Positions 1 through 12,150 of a DNA stretch of 64,000 bases are shown piece after piece. Both the position numbers and the translations under genes were made by a program. The notes beneath the pieces were generated by a model that did no database searches, was not told the DNA's origin, and saw only the letters and a program-made list of their open reading frames with translations. The DNA is from Xiphophorus maculatus (lineage: Eukaryota > Chordata > Actinopteri > Cyprinodontiformes > Poeciliidae): assembly GCF_002775205.1 (NCBI RefSeq), contig NC_036447.1, positions 15,110,501 to 15,174,500 on the forward strand. The letters run 5' to 3'. Each line of letters opens with the position of its first letter. The stretch's first letter is position 1.

Positions 1-1620
1 AATCTATGAAAGTCACACAGGATGGTTGGTTTCTGTTAGCCAGGTATACATGTACTCACCCACTGCAATAAAAACAAACCAGAGAGAGAAGATGAAATGT
101 TGAACTCAGAGGATGAGGTGATGCTAAATGATTGTGTTGTAGCTCAGAAAGGGCAGGTTTGACTTTTATAGGGTGTCCCTTCACCAAACAGTTAATTACA
201 GTCGAAGGGAGTGAAGTCACCCAATGAGGGAGTACAGATCAGGTGTCTGGCCCACAGCTTAACTAAATGACCAGTGGCCCAATCCACTATCTGAGTAATA
301 GTAGAGTCAGTTTGATTACACAGTCGGTGGCTTAGCACCTTCACTCACCTCAACCTGCATTCAGCCACAGTGAGTGTTGGATTTCATCGTTTTATAGAAA
401 TCAGTGTATTTTCAAGTGATTTGGAATTACTGTAAGTAAGATGTTGCAGAGTTGTTGACTTACTAATGAAGAAATCAGAATCGAGATAAAACCTCTGCAG
501 TTTACATGGAAAATTGTGATTGATACAGCCTGTTCCAGCTGCGCCTGACAGGCACTTTAGTTTATACACAAACTTTAAATAGTGTTGCAGAAATCCGTAT
601 TAGTGTGTTGTTTTATTTGTTCTGCGTATTGGGTTTCTAGAAAGACACAAGATGCAATTTTAGGAGTATTTTTGAAAAATGAAACAAAACAAAGTGAAGG
701 TTTTTGTCGTTATTATGCAACAGTTTTATTTGTAATTTTTTTGTAGAACTCTGTTTATACTTTGACATTTAAGAGATTTCTTAGCATTTTTTTTGGTTTC
801 TTTTTTTGTCAAAAAAGCCACATTTATTGATCTTGATTGGGGTAAAAGATCCAAGGGATGAATAGTTGTAAGCACCGTATACATAAATAGTGCCATATAG
901 TGGTATATGGCACTATTTATACCACTATATACCACTTTATACCACTGTTTATAGTGGTATATGGAACTGTAAATAGTGCCATATACCACTATAGTTATGC
1001 TCCAGAATCCTGGAGCTACAATTTGATTGACTGCAGAGCTGCTTCTACTTATAACATGATAAATAAAACAGATGTGTTAACACTTGATGGTTGTTTGGAG
1101 ATAAGTCAAAGATTTATTATTTATGGTTACTGACAGATAACATTCCTACTCCTTATTAACCTGAAACTCACTTTTATGACATTTTATCAATCAGCAGTGT
1201 CGTTTCTGAGATACAACAGTGGAAGAAGATTTACAGTGAAATGTTCTATGAGAGACAAGCCATTTACCATGCGAGTAGAAGACCTGTTTAGTCAAAAAAT
1301 TTAAAATATATCTCCATGTCACCCATATTCTCTAAATTCCTAAAAGATATTAAGTAATATAGTAAACAGTGACCAGATACAATTTAATATCTACAATGCA
1401 AGTCTGAACACAAAGACTTGCTAAAAAGGAATCTAATCAAACAAAAATTCAGTTTTTTTCAAACTATACAAAACTGTCGGGCCAATTCTTAAAGAAAAAT
1501 CAAGGTTGTTACATACAAAACCTTTTTATGTGAAATATTTAAGAACTTATTGATATTATTACTTACTTATTTTCCTATATGTAGTTATTAGTACAAGACA
1601 AAACAACACAAGGACACTGA
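1..1620. other. Non-coding flank with no recognisable gene
   Basis: I see no gene here. Both strands carry only short open frames without signal peptides, domains or convincing splice context. The one structured element is the hairpin-rich block near 885-1005, listed separately. The right edge ends at the polyadenylation signal of the first SCPP gene (minus-strand AATAAA at 1638-1643). Confidence 0.6.
885..1005. repeat. Hairpin-forming AT-rich repeat built from ATACCACTAT units
   Basis: A perfect 15-bp inverted repeat (885-899 with 904-918, 4-bp loop) is followed by several more direct and inverted copies of an ATACCACTAT / ATAGTGGTAT core, up to about 1005. Open frames overlap on both strands only because the block is near-palindromic. 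It may be a foldback element or a small satellite. I do not recognise the family. Confidence 0.75.
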
Positions 1621-2067
1621 TTAATGCGTTCATTTCATTTATTGTCTGAGCTTCTTAATAGAAAGATCACAAAGAGGAATAGTGGAAAATAGGACAATCA
1701 TATTTCACAGCAAACCACTAATTTGCATTTCGTCACATTATATTTTTTATTTTGTTGAGGAAGAAAACAAAGCACCATCTGAACTGGAATGATGTCCATA
1801 AAGTGTAGCACCAAATTTGTTAGAGGCTATAAAGAGCAGCATCGTTGTCTGGTTTCTATTCCTCTGAGCTGGTTCCTGGTTTCCTCATCTTAAAAGAAAA
1901 AAGAAACAAACTAAGTCAGCTGTGAAAATAATTAAAACTTATGACATAAACCTTTCATTAAGAGTTCATTGTATAAACTGTCTTCTCCTTTCTTAAGTTG
2001 TGTGTGCCTGTGTGTATCGTACCTCTTTCTGCACACATGAGCACAACTGCTGCTGACTCAGACCTTT

Positions 2068-3439
2068 TTAGTCATCTTCCTCGTCATCATCACTGGGTTT
2101 GGCAACCTGAAATCACAGAGGCTTGTCGTGAGCCAATCAGTAGGGATGATGAGCCAATGCTTCTAGAAAGCTCAGCTAAAAATGGGCTCTTTTTTTCCCA
2201 AGCAAGAATAATTTAGTCGAATGAACTTACTCGCCTCTCCATCTCTTTAAATATGTCTTCTGCTGCTGTTATCAAAACATATGAAACCATTCAGATGTAA
2301 TGTCCATATAGAATACTTAAATAGCTCTTACGGGTGCAGCGATGATAACAACAGGAGCAACTGGTGCTACAGGAGCAGCAGGGGCAGCAGGAACAGGGGC
2401 AGCGGGGGCAGCAGGGGCAGCAGGTGCAACAGGAGCAGCAGGGGCAGCTGCAGCTGGAGCTGGCTGGTCAAATCCAAAGGGGTAGTACTGAAACGGAAGA
2501 CGATGAAATGAGATGAGTACGACGACAAACATTCTGCAACAACTTTCAGTCAGAAAGATGTTAAATGCACTTACAATCTCATCGTCTTTGCCATCTGCCC
2601 TGTGGATCTCCTGCTTGATGAATCCTTGGACCTTCCAGAGAAAATTCATTTAGGGATTAATATGTGCAGTTAAGCCACAGCAATGCAAGAACAACCAAAC
2701 TTTTACTTAGATTTTTGTTCACAACTTCCTTTCCTCCACAATTCTAATTACAAAGTACAAATGTGGCGCTGTTAACATCCAGCTTTAAAATGTCACTTAC
2801 TGGTCCTCCAACATATTGCCTCTGGTTGTTAACTGGGAGCAGCTGAAATTGGAAATAGCCACAATTATCACATAAAAGAGTAATCGCCGGGTATAAATGT
2901 GTATTGAAAGGATGAAATAATAATATGCTGTTCTTACAACTTCCAGGGACCCCACTGGGGCTCCAGCAGGGATTGCTTGGGCCGCCTGTGAAGAATAGAT
3001 CCACAATATTAACCTTCACACCACTGGATCATTTGTAAGGGAAGGAAAAACTATACTGCAGTTGCTGCAAAACATTTTTGTTGCTGTTTTTACCTGAGGA
3101 GGGGCATGGTGAAGGTCAAACTCCATGTACATCTGAGGCTGTTTTGTGGGAAATTCATACACACATTTATACCGGCTCATTACTATGCAAATCAAAAATA
3201 GTTGAGCTAAAATGCTAAAAAAAAAAAAAAAAAAGTAATTTAGACATAGCAAGAAAATGATCGGAATTCATTCCTATAAGATAACGTACTGCTTTGTGTA
3301 ATTGGATTTTTAGTTGCTTGTGCTGCAAAAGTTTTATGTCAAAAATACTAAACAAATTTGAGGAACAAATGTGAGTTTCCCTTACAGGAGCACTGAAAGC
3401 CATCCCAATGATGCAGGCTGCTAGCAGAATGAGCTTCAT
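2068..3439 (-). CDS. SCPP family member, Ala/Pro-rich with acidic C-terminus
   Basis: Secreted SCPP-type matrix protein, read as coding exons 3386-3439 (signal peptide MKLILLAACIIGMAFSAP), 3094-3138, 2938-2985 (ends SLEV, an SxE site), 2801-2842, 2575-2631, 2332-2487 and 2068-2106, plus a small exon near 2230-2266. The introns resolved are phase 0, as is usual for SCPP genes. The 2332-2487 exon starts YYPFGFDQP and continues as an Ala-Pro-Val low-complexity run of about 40 residues. The last exon ends in a run of Asp and Glu. A 5' untranslated exon probably starts at 3577 and goes upward. Polyadenylation signal at 1638-1643. One problem: the exon near 2230-2266 has no acceptor that keeps both its KEMERR-like frame and phase 0 from the preceding exon. 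About 157 residues are expected. It resembles fish scpp1/5/7-type genes, but I cannot assign an orthologue. Confidence 0.8.
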
Positions 3440-3639
3440 TTTGAATTAAGCTGTGGAAACAATTATTTCTGGATTATTCCATGCTGGTATATTCAATACA
3501 GATCTTTTAAAAGAATAAAATATAGACATCATGCAACAAATCCTTCAGTAATTCTATTTAATTTAAAGAGATTTACCTTTCCTGTCCGTCCACTTGTGAG
3601 TACAGAAGTTTTCTTGAAGAAGGATGTGTGATGAGCAGA

Positions 3640-5110
3640 GGGAGATCTGCCCCTATTTATTTGCTGACAAAACAAAGACCTTTTGACAGGCATTGGTCAT
3701 AAGCCAAAGAGTTTTAATTTTATGATCACATCACTGACAGCTCTGTCTCTGGGAGAAACCCCTTTAACACATTTTTGGCTTGGAGCACACATTTATGACA
3801 TATGATCCTTCAGGAGCGTAATTTATGAGGTACAGAAGTGCAAGAACCCAGTAAACCCAAGGCCCAAGTGTGAAAATATGATTCTAATATGTAAACATTT
3901 TTATTCTTCATAAATATCACTGTATTTTTTGTCAAAAACTAATGGAAATTATTGACAATGATACAATGATTAAAAAGAAAATCATTGTAAATAAATTGTT
4001 GAGTCTTTAAACATCATAAAAACCCAGATGACCCAGAGAGAACTCATACATGCTTGGAGAGAACAAGCAAAATCCAGGCACCAAGAGCTTAGACCAGCTT
4101 TGACACTTGTCAAAGGTCGAAGGCTCCTTGGTTTATTTAGGAAAATATGTGTTTTCTATCAGACTGATTTATCCACAGGCTCAAGTCTACGCAAACACAA
4201 TATGCATATGTCACTCAATAAAGTCTCTATAAGATATGCATTTATGATGCGCATGCCCATCTATGTACGTCTCATTCATCTGTCCACTGTATCTGTTTTG
4301 GATTATTCAGAGCTGAGGATTATACTGATGGTAAATAGGCAACAGGCCATTAAACAACTGAAAAGGTTTTGTATTCCTCAATTTACTTTGGGACACCCAA
4401 ATGAAAATGCAACTAGGCCTCACAGGTTTGTTAGAAAACATTAGTGACAAAACATCATAAGAACAAGAAATTTACCAGTGATAAAGTTGTTGATAAAGAT
4501 GATCTAGCTCATAAGAAAACATTAACCAAACCTTTTGACATCTCACAGAGTCCAGTAAGAAAATTTATCCTTTTTCTGCTTAAGAAATAGGGTCCACCTT
4601 GCATTGGTCAATAATCTACAATCCCAGGAAAATAAATAGAGGTTTTGTGGTTCTAACATGACAAATTGTTAGTAAGTCAGGAAAGGGTCTCAAAACTAGT
4701 TACCTAATAAAGCTCCAGGCTTTTAATTCCACCAGACAAAACTTTTTACAGAAAATCCTGTAAAAACCATCTGTCGCCCTTCTGTCAAACACCAGGCATG
4801 ATCTGTATTAACAGCTTGCTACTACCTGAGGGAAGGAGTTATAGACAGACCTTTTCTTTTCTTTTCTTTTCTTCTCTTTTCTTTTCAAAAAGGAGTCAAA
4901 CACCTGGAGCTACAAGAGCAAATAAAGGACTCCATATAAATAGTAACTTTTTTAAAGACTTCTTGTGAATTTTACAACACGTGGAAGTAGTACTGGTGTT
5001 CATCCAATCAAATTCTGACATAATGATGTAATGTGGAAATTAAATGAAAGCAGATAGATGAAATAGTAGCACACAGGACAGCATTGAAAGACAGAGTCAG
5101 TCTCTGATTG
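3640..5110. other. Intergenic; (TTTTC)n microsatellite, no supported gene
   Basis: A TTTTC microsatellite lies at about 4851-4886. A plus-strand open frame of 138 codons (4028-4444) has no signal peptide, no recognisable domain and no splice context, so I do not call it a gene. The minus-strand polyadenylation signal of the next gene is at 5116-5121. Confidence 0.6.
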
Positions 5111-5288
5111 TCTTCTTTATTTAACATTATATATAAAAACACCGTACTAAAGGCAAAAAATACCAACAATGTTAGGCATATTCTAAAGACACCTTAGTGA
5201 TAAATTGCTAGCCTTGTATTTTGCAGTTGATATTTTAAAACATCATGAGTAAGTGTTAGCAGCTGCTGAAGTTTTAAGCCAGGTTTCT

Positions 5289-7226
5289 TTATGTGGGCTG
5301 GAGTTTGGGTCGATCCGCTGATCGGACTGTGGGAGTTTTAGGCACTGCTCTCTTCAGACCTGCGTGCGGGTTGTTAACATTCAGCTGTGATCCAGAGCAA
5401 GGTAGACCCTGTAATGGTTGGGCTCCAGAAGCTGAGGTCCCTGCAGTTTGTCTGGAAGCCCGTTGGTCTGGGTTTGTGATTCCGGCAAACTGACTCTGCG
5501 CCTGAACAGCTGCTGCTCCAGCAGGAAGGTTCGCAAGCATGGTGGGCATAAACATACCCAGCTGGCTCAGTTTTGCTGCTATCTGAAACAGAGAATAATG
5601 TATAGATAATATAAGACACATGGAAGGAGAAGCAATTTTAGGATTTGGGATCATCAAGTTCACTGAAACAAAGTGTTAGCACATGTTGAGAGTCAGACAA
5701 AAATCTTGGCTGATTTACCTCCAGTTCCTCTGAGCTAAGACCTCCAAGTGAGGGATTCTAGAAAGCCATGACAGTTTATGTGAGATGAAAAATGATCTGG
5801 CAAAAATTGTGAAGCAACAAAGACTGTTTCATCATCCAAGCATAAAAACACCAATTCATATCTACCATGGGTTGCTGGAGCATGTACACGACTGGGGGAT
5901 TCTGTGAAAGAGAGTTTGACAGTCTGATCATGCAGTTCCACTTTTAACTTCCAATAAAGTCAATATTTATTACTCCATGGGATCAGTCATGTCAAATTAA
6001 GGAACCTGTTGTTGTGTTTGTTGAGCTGCAGCTATGGAAGGTGCAGCTGCCCCTGCAGCATTTTCTGCTGGCAGCACTGGACCGTTGGTGAGCTGATTTA
6101 TTGGAGTTTGAGGGAGGGGAGACTCAGAAACCTTCGGGAATCCATATGGGGAGAACTTTGCGGGAGAGAAAATGCATGCAATATTTAATTTGTGTTCATT
6201 ACTTGTGCACTGAGTACACAAAGACTTGAACAGTACTACCTTACTCTGAATTAGGAGGTTAAATAATCAGCACTTGCAGCATTATAATGTTAGTTGCTGT
6301 CTCGGCATCATAAATCAACCAGTAATTATGTTTAGAGACAGATGTCTGTATTTGCACAACACTGTCTCTGGTGAGAGAGTTTGAGGTTGTCTCTGGTTTC
6401 CTTTGAGAGCACTTGAAAGAGGGAAAAAAACTTTTATTAAACTGTTGAAAACTGTTCAAGACACCCACAGGGGGAATCTTTCAAGTTAAAGTAAGTTGTG
6501 CTGGGAATTTTTTTCTGAACTTCGATCTACGGTGAGCACATGCAATACTTGAAACTATGTGTGGGATATTGCTGAAGGCACAACCTGTGTGTTTGCTAAT
6601 AATATCTTACCAGCTGATTGCTATAGGGTGAGGGGAATACAGGCATGAATCCGTACGATGGAAAAATCTAGTTAGCAAAATGGAAAGAACACAGACACCA
6701 TTGGGATTTATTGTTTTAAAATTACAAGGCAGAAAATCAGAAACCGTCTTCAATCCAGATTGTGTTGTAAACGTTTTTATTTCTTACCAGAGGCTGCTGA
6801 GCAAGGGTCAGCTGGTTAGGCGGTAGAAATCCAGCGACACTCTGAGGAAGGGGCAACATCACTGGGCTGCCCCCTTGTGGAAACAATGCGAAATGCTGTA
6901 ATGAATGTTGGTTGTTGGCCTGTTGATCCGGCTGCTGGGGATTTCCAGGCTGTGGTTGGTCCAAGCTGTGAGGAAGAGACGGGTCCATCTGAGCCTCAGG
7001 TTTCCTGATTGTGGCATCAACAGGTTGACTTCCATGATTGACTCCCTTCTGTGACTGCTGCAGAGGACGAGTTCTTGGACTAACCTGTTAAAGAAAATAA
7101 TTAGATGTAGCATGTTCAATTAAGCGTTTGGTAATAAGCTAGCATTTTATTATTATCATTATTGTTTCTTACCGGTATTGCAGGTACTATTATAGCCAAA
7201 CATGAAAGCAGAAATATGATGAACAT
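5289..7226 (-). CDS. Pro/Gln-rich SCPP, amelotin/SCPP5-like
   Basis: A likely enamel/enameloid-type secreted matrix protein of about 308 residues. Seven coding exons, all joined in phase 0: 7173-7226 (signal peptide MFIIFLLSCLAIIVPAIP), 6788-7084 (99 codons, rich in Gln and Pro), 6611-6667 (PSYGFMPVF), 6006-6155 (SPYGFPKV, then Ala/Gln), 5866-5901 (NPPVVYMLQQPM), 5719-5757 (NPSLGGLSSEELE) and 5289-5582. LSSEEL carries SxE sites. The stretch LSSEEL then SQLGMFMPTMLANLPAG resembles the LSSEEL...FPGG block of tetrapod amelotin. From memory of the families I place it near amelotin/SCPP5, but orthology is unproven. The donor at 6005 (GTTCC) and the acceptor at 6156 (AAAG) are weak, and I could not resolve a 5' untranslated exon. 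Polyadenylation signal at 5116-5121. It lies head to tail with the Ala/Pro-rich SCPP. Confidence 0.82.
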
Positions 7227-7229
7227 TTT

Positions 7230-9430
7230 TACGAACAAAGTGAGGCCACCTTTGCTCCCAGTTCTTCCCTTTCACTCACTGGAAGCGTTTGAGTAATGTC
7301 ACCATGGAGCCAAATAAATTGACTGAAAGTGAAAGGACAGGAGCAGACACTTATGAGTCTGTCAGAAGCTGAAATGACCAATCACAGCACAGAAAGAAAA
7401 GCTCAAAATCCACCTAATTATCTCCTGTGAATGAAGCAGTGAGCTGGAAACCACACAAATTCTCCTGAATGAACTGAATTGCAAGTTTTCTTTCAATTAT
7501 GATGGTGTAACGTCTATAGAAATGTATAAACAGCCAGTGAAGAGTTCAGACAGTGTTGCTTCCTGATACTCAGGACACTTGTGGGTGTGGCTGATGTCAC
7601 TGTCTGACTGCTGTAATTATCCTTAATTATGTATGTTATATGTGTGACATGCGCATGAGAAGCATGAGAAAAGTTAGCCTTTCTGAAGTTGCTTAACCAG
7701 GATGAATTATGGCTGATTCATCCAAATCCAATTATAAATTCATTATGAGGTGTATGGACTTTTAAATTCCTGTAAAGTGCGGATGAGCCAATACAGTGAT
7801 TGCAAGTACACTCAAAAGCATCAAAAGTTTTAAATTCATGTCTTTGAAGTAGAAATGATGAAAAGCTAAAGTATCGCTGGACATTAAACACAAAAATTGT
7901 GTATATTTAATGCCATTTTAATATTAGAATCACATTATACCACATCACCTTTAAAAAATTAATAAATAAATTGAAATTTGTATTTTTGTTTATGGAACAA
8001 ATCTGTCTAAAGAAACCAGAGAGAGTGGATCAATTTTTACTTTTTAGAAAAATAAATATAATATTCTATCATTCTATTTGAGGTATATGGAAACAGTATA
8101 GTGCTGCGTCATTACAAATATATTTCTTTTTTCTTTTTATATTATTATTATTTTTATATATACCCATTGCCTGTTTTGTGTTTAATATGGACGGCTGACT
8201 GATGTTTGCCGCTTATGGTTTAGTGAATTGACGTTTTAGAGAAGGGGTGGGCTACAAAATACTTTTCATTCAAAATTTTTGTTTGTCAACGGTGAAATAT
8301 TCATTTAAATTAAATAAACAAACAAATTAATAAGTAACACATGTGGCAAAATATAACAGCCATGACGTCCTGGACATTATGAAAAGTTGAAAGTTATCTG
8401 GTGAATTAAGTTTTCATGTCTGACAGTCAATAAGCACAATGTCAGACTCCTCCTATGATCTTCTAGTGTGTTTTTGTTTTAGCATTTTTGCAATGGGGGA
8501 ACTGTGTGATGGACTGAGTGTGTATAATCAGGAACTGCTTGTGTTTCTGTAAATCTCTGGAAAACATCATTTGCTGTTGATGTGGCTCCCATAACACAGT
8601 AGCAGAGCAGAGAACATGGAGCTTCTTGAACTCGTAGTCAGTGAGATCATTGAGAAATCTAAGAGAGCTTGCACAGGATATAGCATTCTCATTTGATTTA
8701 TCATTTAATGTTCATATTGATTCATATAAAAACTATAACTAAATTTTATCTTGGCAAATATCTTGTCCATTTTATTAGATTTTATTAGAACCATAACACT
8801 TCACCTGCAGCACACAAAAGATCAGTCAGTACACAGCCATAATTAAAAAGAAATATGAGTTCAGAAAAATTATGAAGATTAAAAAAAATAGAGAAAAAGT
8901 ACATTCAAAATCAGGATTTTTGATAATACAGTGTTTAGGCACATCAAATTACATCAAATACAAAGTAATTGATTAGAAAAAAACACACATAATGTATTTC
9001 AGTCAAAGTCTTTGGTATCAGCAGTGAGTGTTGGTCAGGAGGGTGATTCAGGAGAGCAGTACGACAGACTTGGCAGAGTCTGGCTTTTAGCAGCTTACAC
9101 TCATCCCTTTTCTTAAGCAGTCAGCATTCAGGCTTGTCTGTGTGAGTTTACTGAGTGGATGTTACACTGGTGTGTTGTCAGAGTCTTCTCGTTGGTGGGT
9201 CCAGTCTCCATATGGTGTTTTTCACCACATGGACAAACGTTATCAAGACTTTACATGGAAAGACAAACAAAAAGTGTGCTAGTTAAAATAAGTGCAATCA
9301 GCAAAATATAATAGGAATGGAAAGGAGGCACAAGAAACAATGAAATTGTAGCTAGTTCAAACTAATACATTCGTTTTTATATAAGCCATTCGATTCTGGT
9401 TTTGCCAATGGCCTCACCAAAATAAAACAC
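7230..9430. other. Intergenic, AT-rich, no feature seen
   Basis: No exon with a signal peptide, no SxE exon and no recognisable transposon were found on either strand. The segment probably contains the promoter of the amelotin-like gene near 7,230-7,330, but I found no clear TATA box there. Confidence 0.5.
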
Positions 9431-9525
9431 CATTTTATTGATCTTATTGCAAATCAAAGTAAATAAATTCTTCCCATCTTTCTAAATGTTGCTCATGTTG
9501 GATTCATTTTAGAGGCTGTAGCTTA

Positions 9526-10009
9526 TCAAATATCTCCTCGGGGGGTGACTGAAGTCGTGATTGCCTTTGTTGTCGTTGTGGCTTTTGTTGTTGTTGTTGT
9601 TGTTGTCGTAGTCGTTTGTGAACACAGAGTCGGAAACAGAGTGCAGATAAGTGCAGGCAGGTCTACTGAGTTCCTCTGAAGCAAAAACAAACAAACAAAC
9701 AAAAAAAAAACAGGAAAGAAATTTAGACAATACTGATAAATACTAAAAATGATCAAAATAAAAAGTTATTATTATAATATTAATTACCTCTTTACTGTCC
9801 GACTCACTGCTAGTACCGTGCTTACCATGGCACCTCTTCAAAAATTCACAAAGAGAAGAATTATTTCACTTTAACATATAACAGAAAAATGTTCAATAAT
9901 TTGCACAACTTCAAGTAAACAAAGCAGTGCTTAACAGTTTTGTACTTACAGTTGCATGGGCACTGATGCAAAGAATAATCATCAGAAAACACACCATCCT
10001 GGACTTCAT
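9526..10009 (-). CDS. Small Thr-rich SCPP-like secreted protein (gene E)
   Basis: Three coding exons joined in phase 0: 9950-10009 (signal peptide MKSRMVCFLMIILCISAHAT), 9788-9835 (RCHGKHGTSSESDSKE) and 9526-9675 (50 codons with stop). The second exon ends in clustered SxE motifs (SSE, SKE), the hallmark position of SCPP exon 3. The last exon starts RNSVDLPALICTLFPTLC and continues with nine consecutive Thr, then Thr/Lys/Ala, ending RGDI. It makes 85 residues. The Thr tract is written mostly as ACA codons, which read as a GTT microsatellite on the plus strand. Three Cys are unusual for an SCPP. A candidate polyadenylation signal is at 9434-9439. The 5' exon is not resolved. It resembles array families A-D in plan but not in sequence. 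Function is unknown; a phosphorylated, O-glycosylated secreted protein is inferred. Confidence 0.78.
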
Positions 10010-11170
10010 GCTGTCTTAGTCTCCGTATCACAGTCGGGCTCGAGAATAAAAAGCTTAATGATGAATAAAAGATCACGCTCATCAACTCAGTCTGCATATG
10101 GGTGCCTTAAGAAACCCAATTAGCTTTTAAACAGCTCTCCTGTGTCGACATTGCCTGAAAACTTCACAGGTGTTACCTCATCTCTGATGCGTCAGCCTCA
10201 AGCAAAACCAACAGAGGTGTGAACACAGTTTTGGCTTTAGGGTTGGGCTGGGTTTTTATAAGATTAAATGTCCACATCCTGTTATGCATCTGCGTGGATG
10301 TGTGAGAATGTGCACAAACACAGGCAGATAAAATCCATCTTCAAAGAAATGTTTCAGGTTTCAACGTTTAATGTTTGCATAACAGGAACTTTTTTTTATC
10401 AGAGAAGAATTCTTAGTTTCTTCTTTTAAAGTCTGGAGCCGCTCATTTCTTTCATAACGACTCCATACTTGCGAAACAGTTGTGTTTGTTGCTCAAAGCT
10501 CCCTGAAAACAGTGCTTGCTCTGTTCTTTCCTAACATTATAATTATCTTGTTTATGGATGTATACATGTTGGACTTAGTCTATATTTTTTTTCTATTGCA
10601 GGTAATAAATATGACACACTGTTGCAAATGTTTCTGGGATTTTCTTGTCTGAGAGGCTCTCATTACCTTGGCGTAATAATATCTATCATGACATATCTGT
10701 GTCCCCTACAGTAAAGTCAGAGTTTTTTAATAGCCTGCACAGGTTTATGGTTTGAAGTAAGTAAGATAATGCATGGGTGTATAAAGGTATAAGGGTTTTT
10801 GCCTTTGGGTAAAACTTGACTCGACCTGAATGTGTAGAATATTTTCTTTCAACTGGAAAGCTGTGGGGTCAATTCCAGCCTCCTCCTTTATTGAATCGAG
10901 GAAAAGTTCCCCTCCACTATATGTTATACCTTGCTGTTGTTAAAAGATAAACTGTGTCACGAAAATACCACGTCACTTACTTTACCTCGGGGAAAATAAT
11001 AAAACAGCTGTTTATTCATTTTGGGAGTGAACGGAGATTTCAGAACGCTGGTTTGTAATCTATTAATAAAGTTTGACTGACCTATCTGACTATTTTGTTG
11101 ACATTCCCTTTAGCGCAGTTCCATCTAATGGATCCATAACGTAACCCCAGCCTCTACCCTAGAGTCTATT
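10010..11170. other. Intergenic upstream of gene E
   Basis: A TATA-like stretch on the minus strand near 10254-10261 could serve gene E. Otherwise there is no exon or element that I can support. Confidence 0.45.
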
Positions 11171-11173
11171 CTA

Positions 11174-11283
11174 TGCGCCTTATAATGCAGTGCGCCTTAT
11201 ATATGAAAAACGTTTTAAAATAGGCCATTCATTGAAGGTGCGCCTTATAATGTGGTGCGCCTTATAGTGTGGAAAATACGGTA
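11174..11283. repeat. GCGCCTTATA-repeat transposon remnant
   Basis: Four spaced copies of a GCGCCTTATA core surround a short AT-rich centre, and the block ends in GGAAAATACGGTA. This is a widespread vertebrate DNA-transposon-derived repeat type. I cannot name the family with certainty. Confidence 0.55.
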
Positions 11284-11390
11284 CACATTACATGATAAAA
11301 GACATTTATGTTATTTCATTTTATTCCTGAGCAAACTTCTTCAGAAACAAGAACAAAACAACGTGGAAAAAATAAAGTGCCTTGCAAATA

Positions 11391-11782
11391 TACAGTACAG
11401 ACCAAAAGTTTGGACACACCTTTTAATTCAATGAGTTTCCTTTATTTTCATGACTATTGACATTGTAGATTCACACTGAAGGCATCAAAACTATGAATAA
11501 CACATGTGGAAATATGCACTAAACAAAAAAGTGTAAAACAACAGAAAATACCCCTTATATTCTAGTTTCTTCAAAGTAGCAACCTTTTGCTGTGATTACT
11601 GCTTTGCACACACTCTGCATTTTCTTGATGAGCTTCAAGAGGTCGTCACCTGAAATGGTTTTCACTTCATAGGTGTGCCCTGTCAGGTTAATAAGTGGGA
11701 TTTCTTGCCTTATAAATAGTCATGAAAATAAAGAAAACCCATTGAATTAGAAGGTGTGTCCAAACTTTTGGTCTGTACTGTA
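11391..11782. mobile_element. Internally deleted Tc1-like element
   Basis: The element opens with TACAGTACAGACCAAAAG and closes with its inverted complement at 11752-11782, giving terminal inverted repeats of about 30 bp beside TA dinucleotides. The inner sequence near 11560-11660 matches the part of fish Tc1 elements that encodes the end of the transposase on the opposite strand. At under 400 bp it has lost most of the transposase, so it is non-autonomous. Confidence 0.88.
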
Positions 11783-12061
11783 TATAAACTCCTTGGACTT
11801 TTTCTTGAACGTTATTATGCCATAGGTAGTTACTTTAATTTAATTTATTATGATTTTATTGAACTTACCAACACACGCAGAACATGATGGTGAAGAGAAA
11901 GAAAGACAATAGACAGTTTTCAAAATATTTTACAAGTAAAGATGACCCGCTTCCTTGGCCCTGGTGAAGAAAAGCATTCCCATAGCATAATGGGACAAGT
12001 TTTATTATTCACCACTGGGCTGTTTTTCTACAATATAATTTATACTGAGATAAATTATACT

Positions 12062-12150
12062 ACTGCTGCTGGAAATTGAATTTCCCAGAGGAACTTTCCA
12101 GAGGGATTAATAAAATTCTACCTAAACTAGACTAAACTAAACCTCAAGTT
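12062..12150 (+). mobile_element. 3' end of a non-LTR retroelement
   Basis: A CTGCTGCTGGAAATTGAATTT-like stretch followed by GGGATTAATAAA and short CTAAACTA repeats is typical of the 3' ends of fish L2/CR1-type LINEs or the SINEs that borrow them. Only the tail is present. Confidence 0.55.

Noticed and set aside
4028-4444. 138-codon plus-strand open frame as a gene
   Set aside because: No signal peptide, known domain, paralogue in the array or splice context; composition like the surrounding AT-rich DNA.
9580-9612. GTT microsatellite as a non-coding repeat or CRISPR-like array
   Set aside because: It is the coding Thr tract of gene E. No CRISPR-type repeat-spacer pattern exists anywhere in the window.
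9509-9730. Asn-rich frame over gene E
   Set aside because: Another reading of the ACA repeat; it lacks the splice join to the signal exon.
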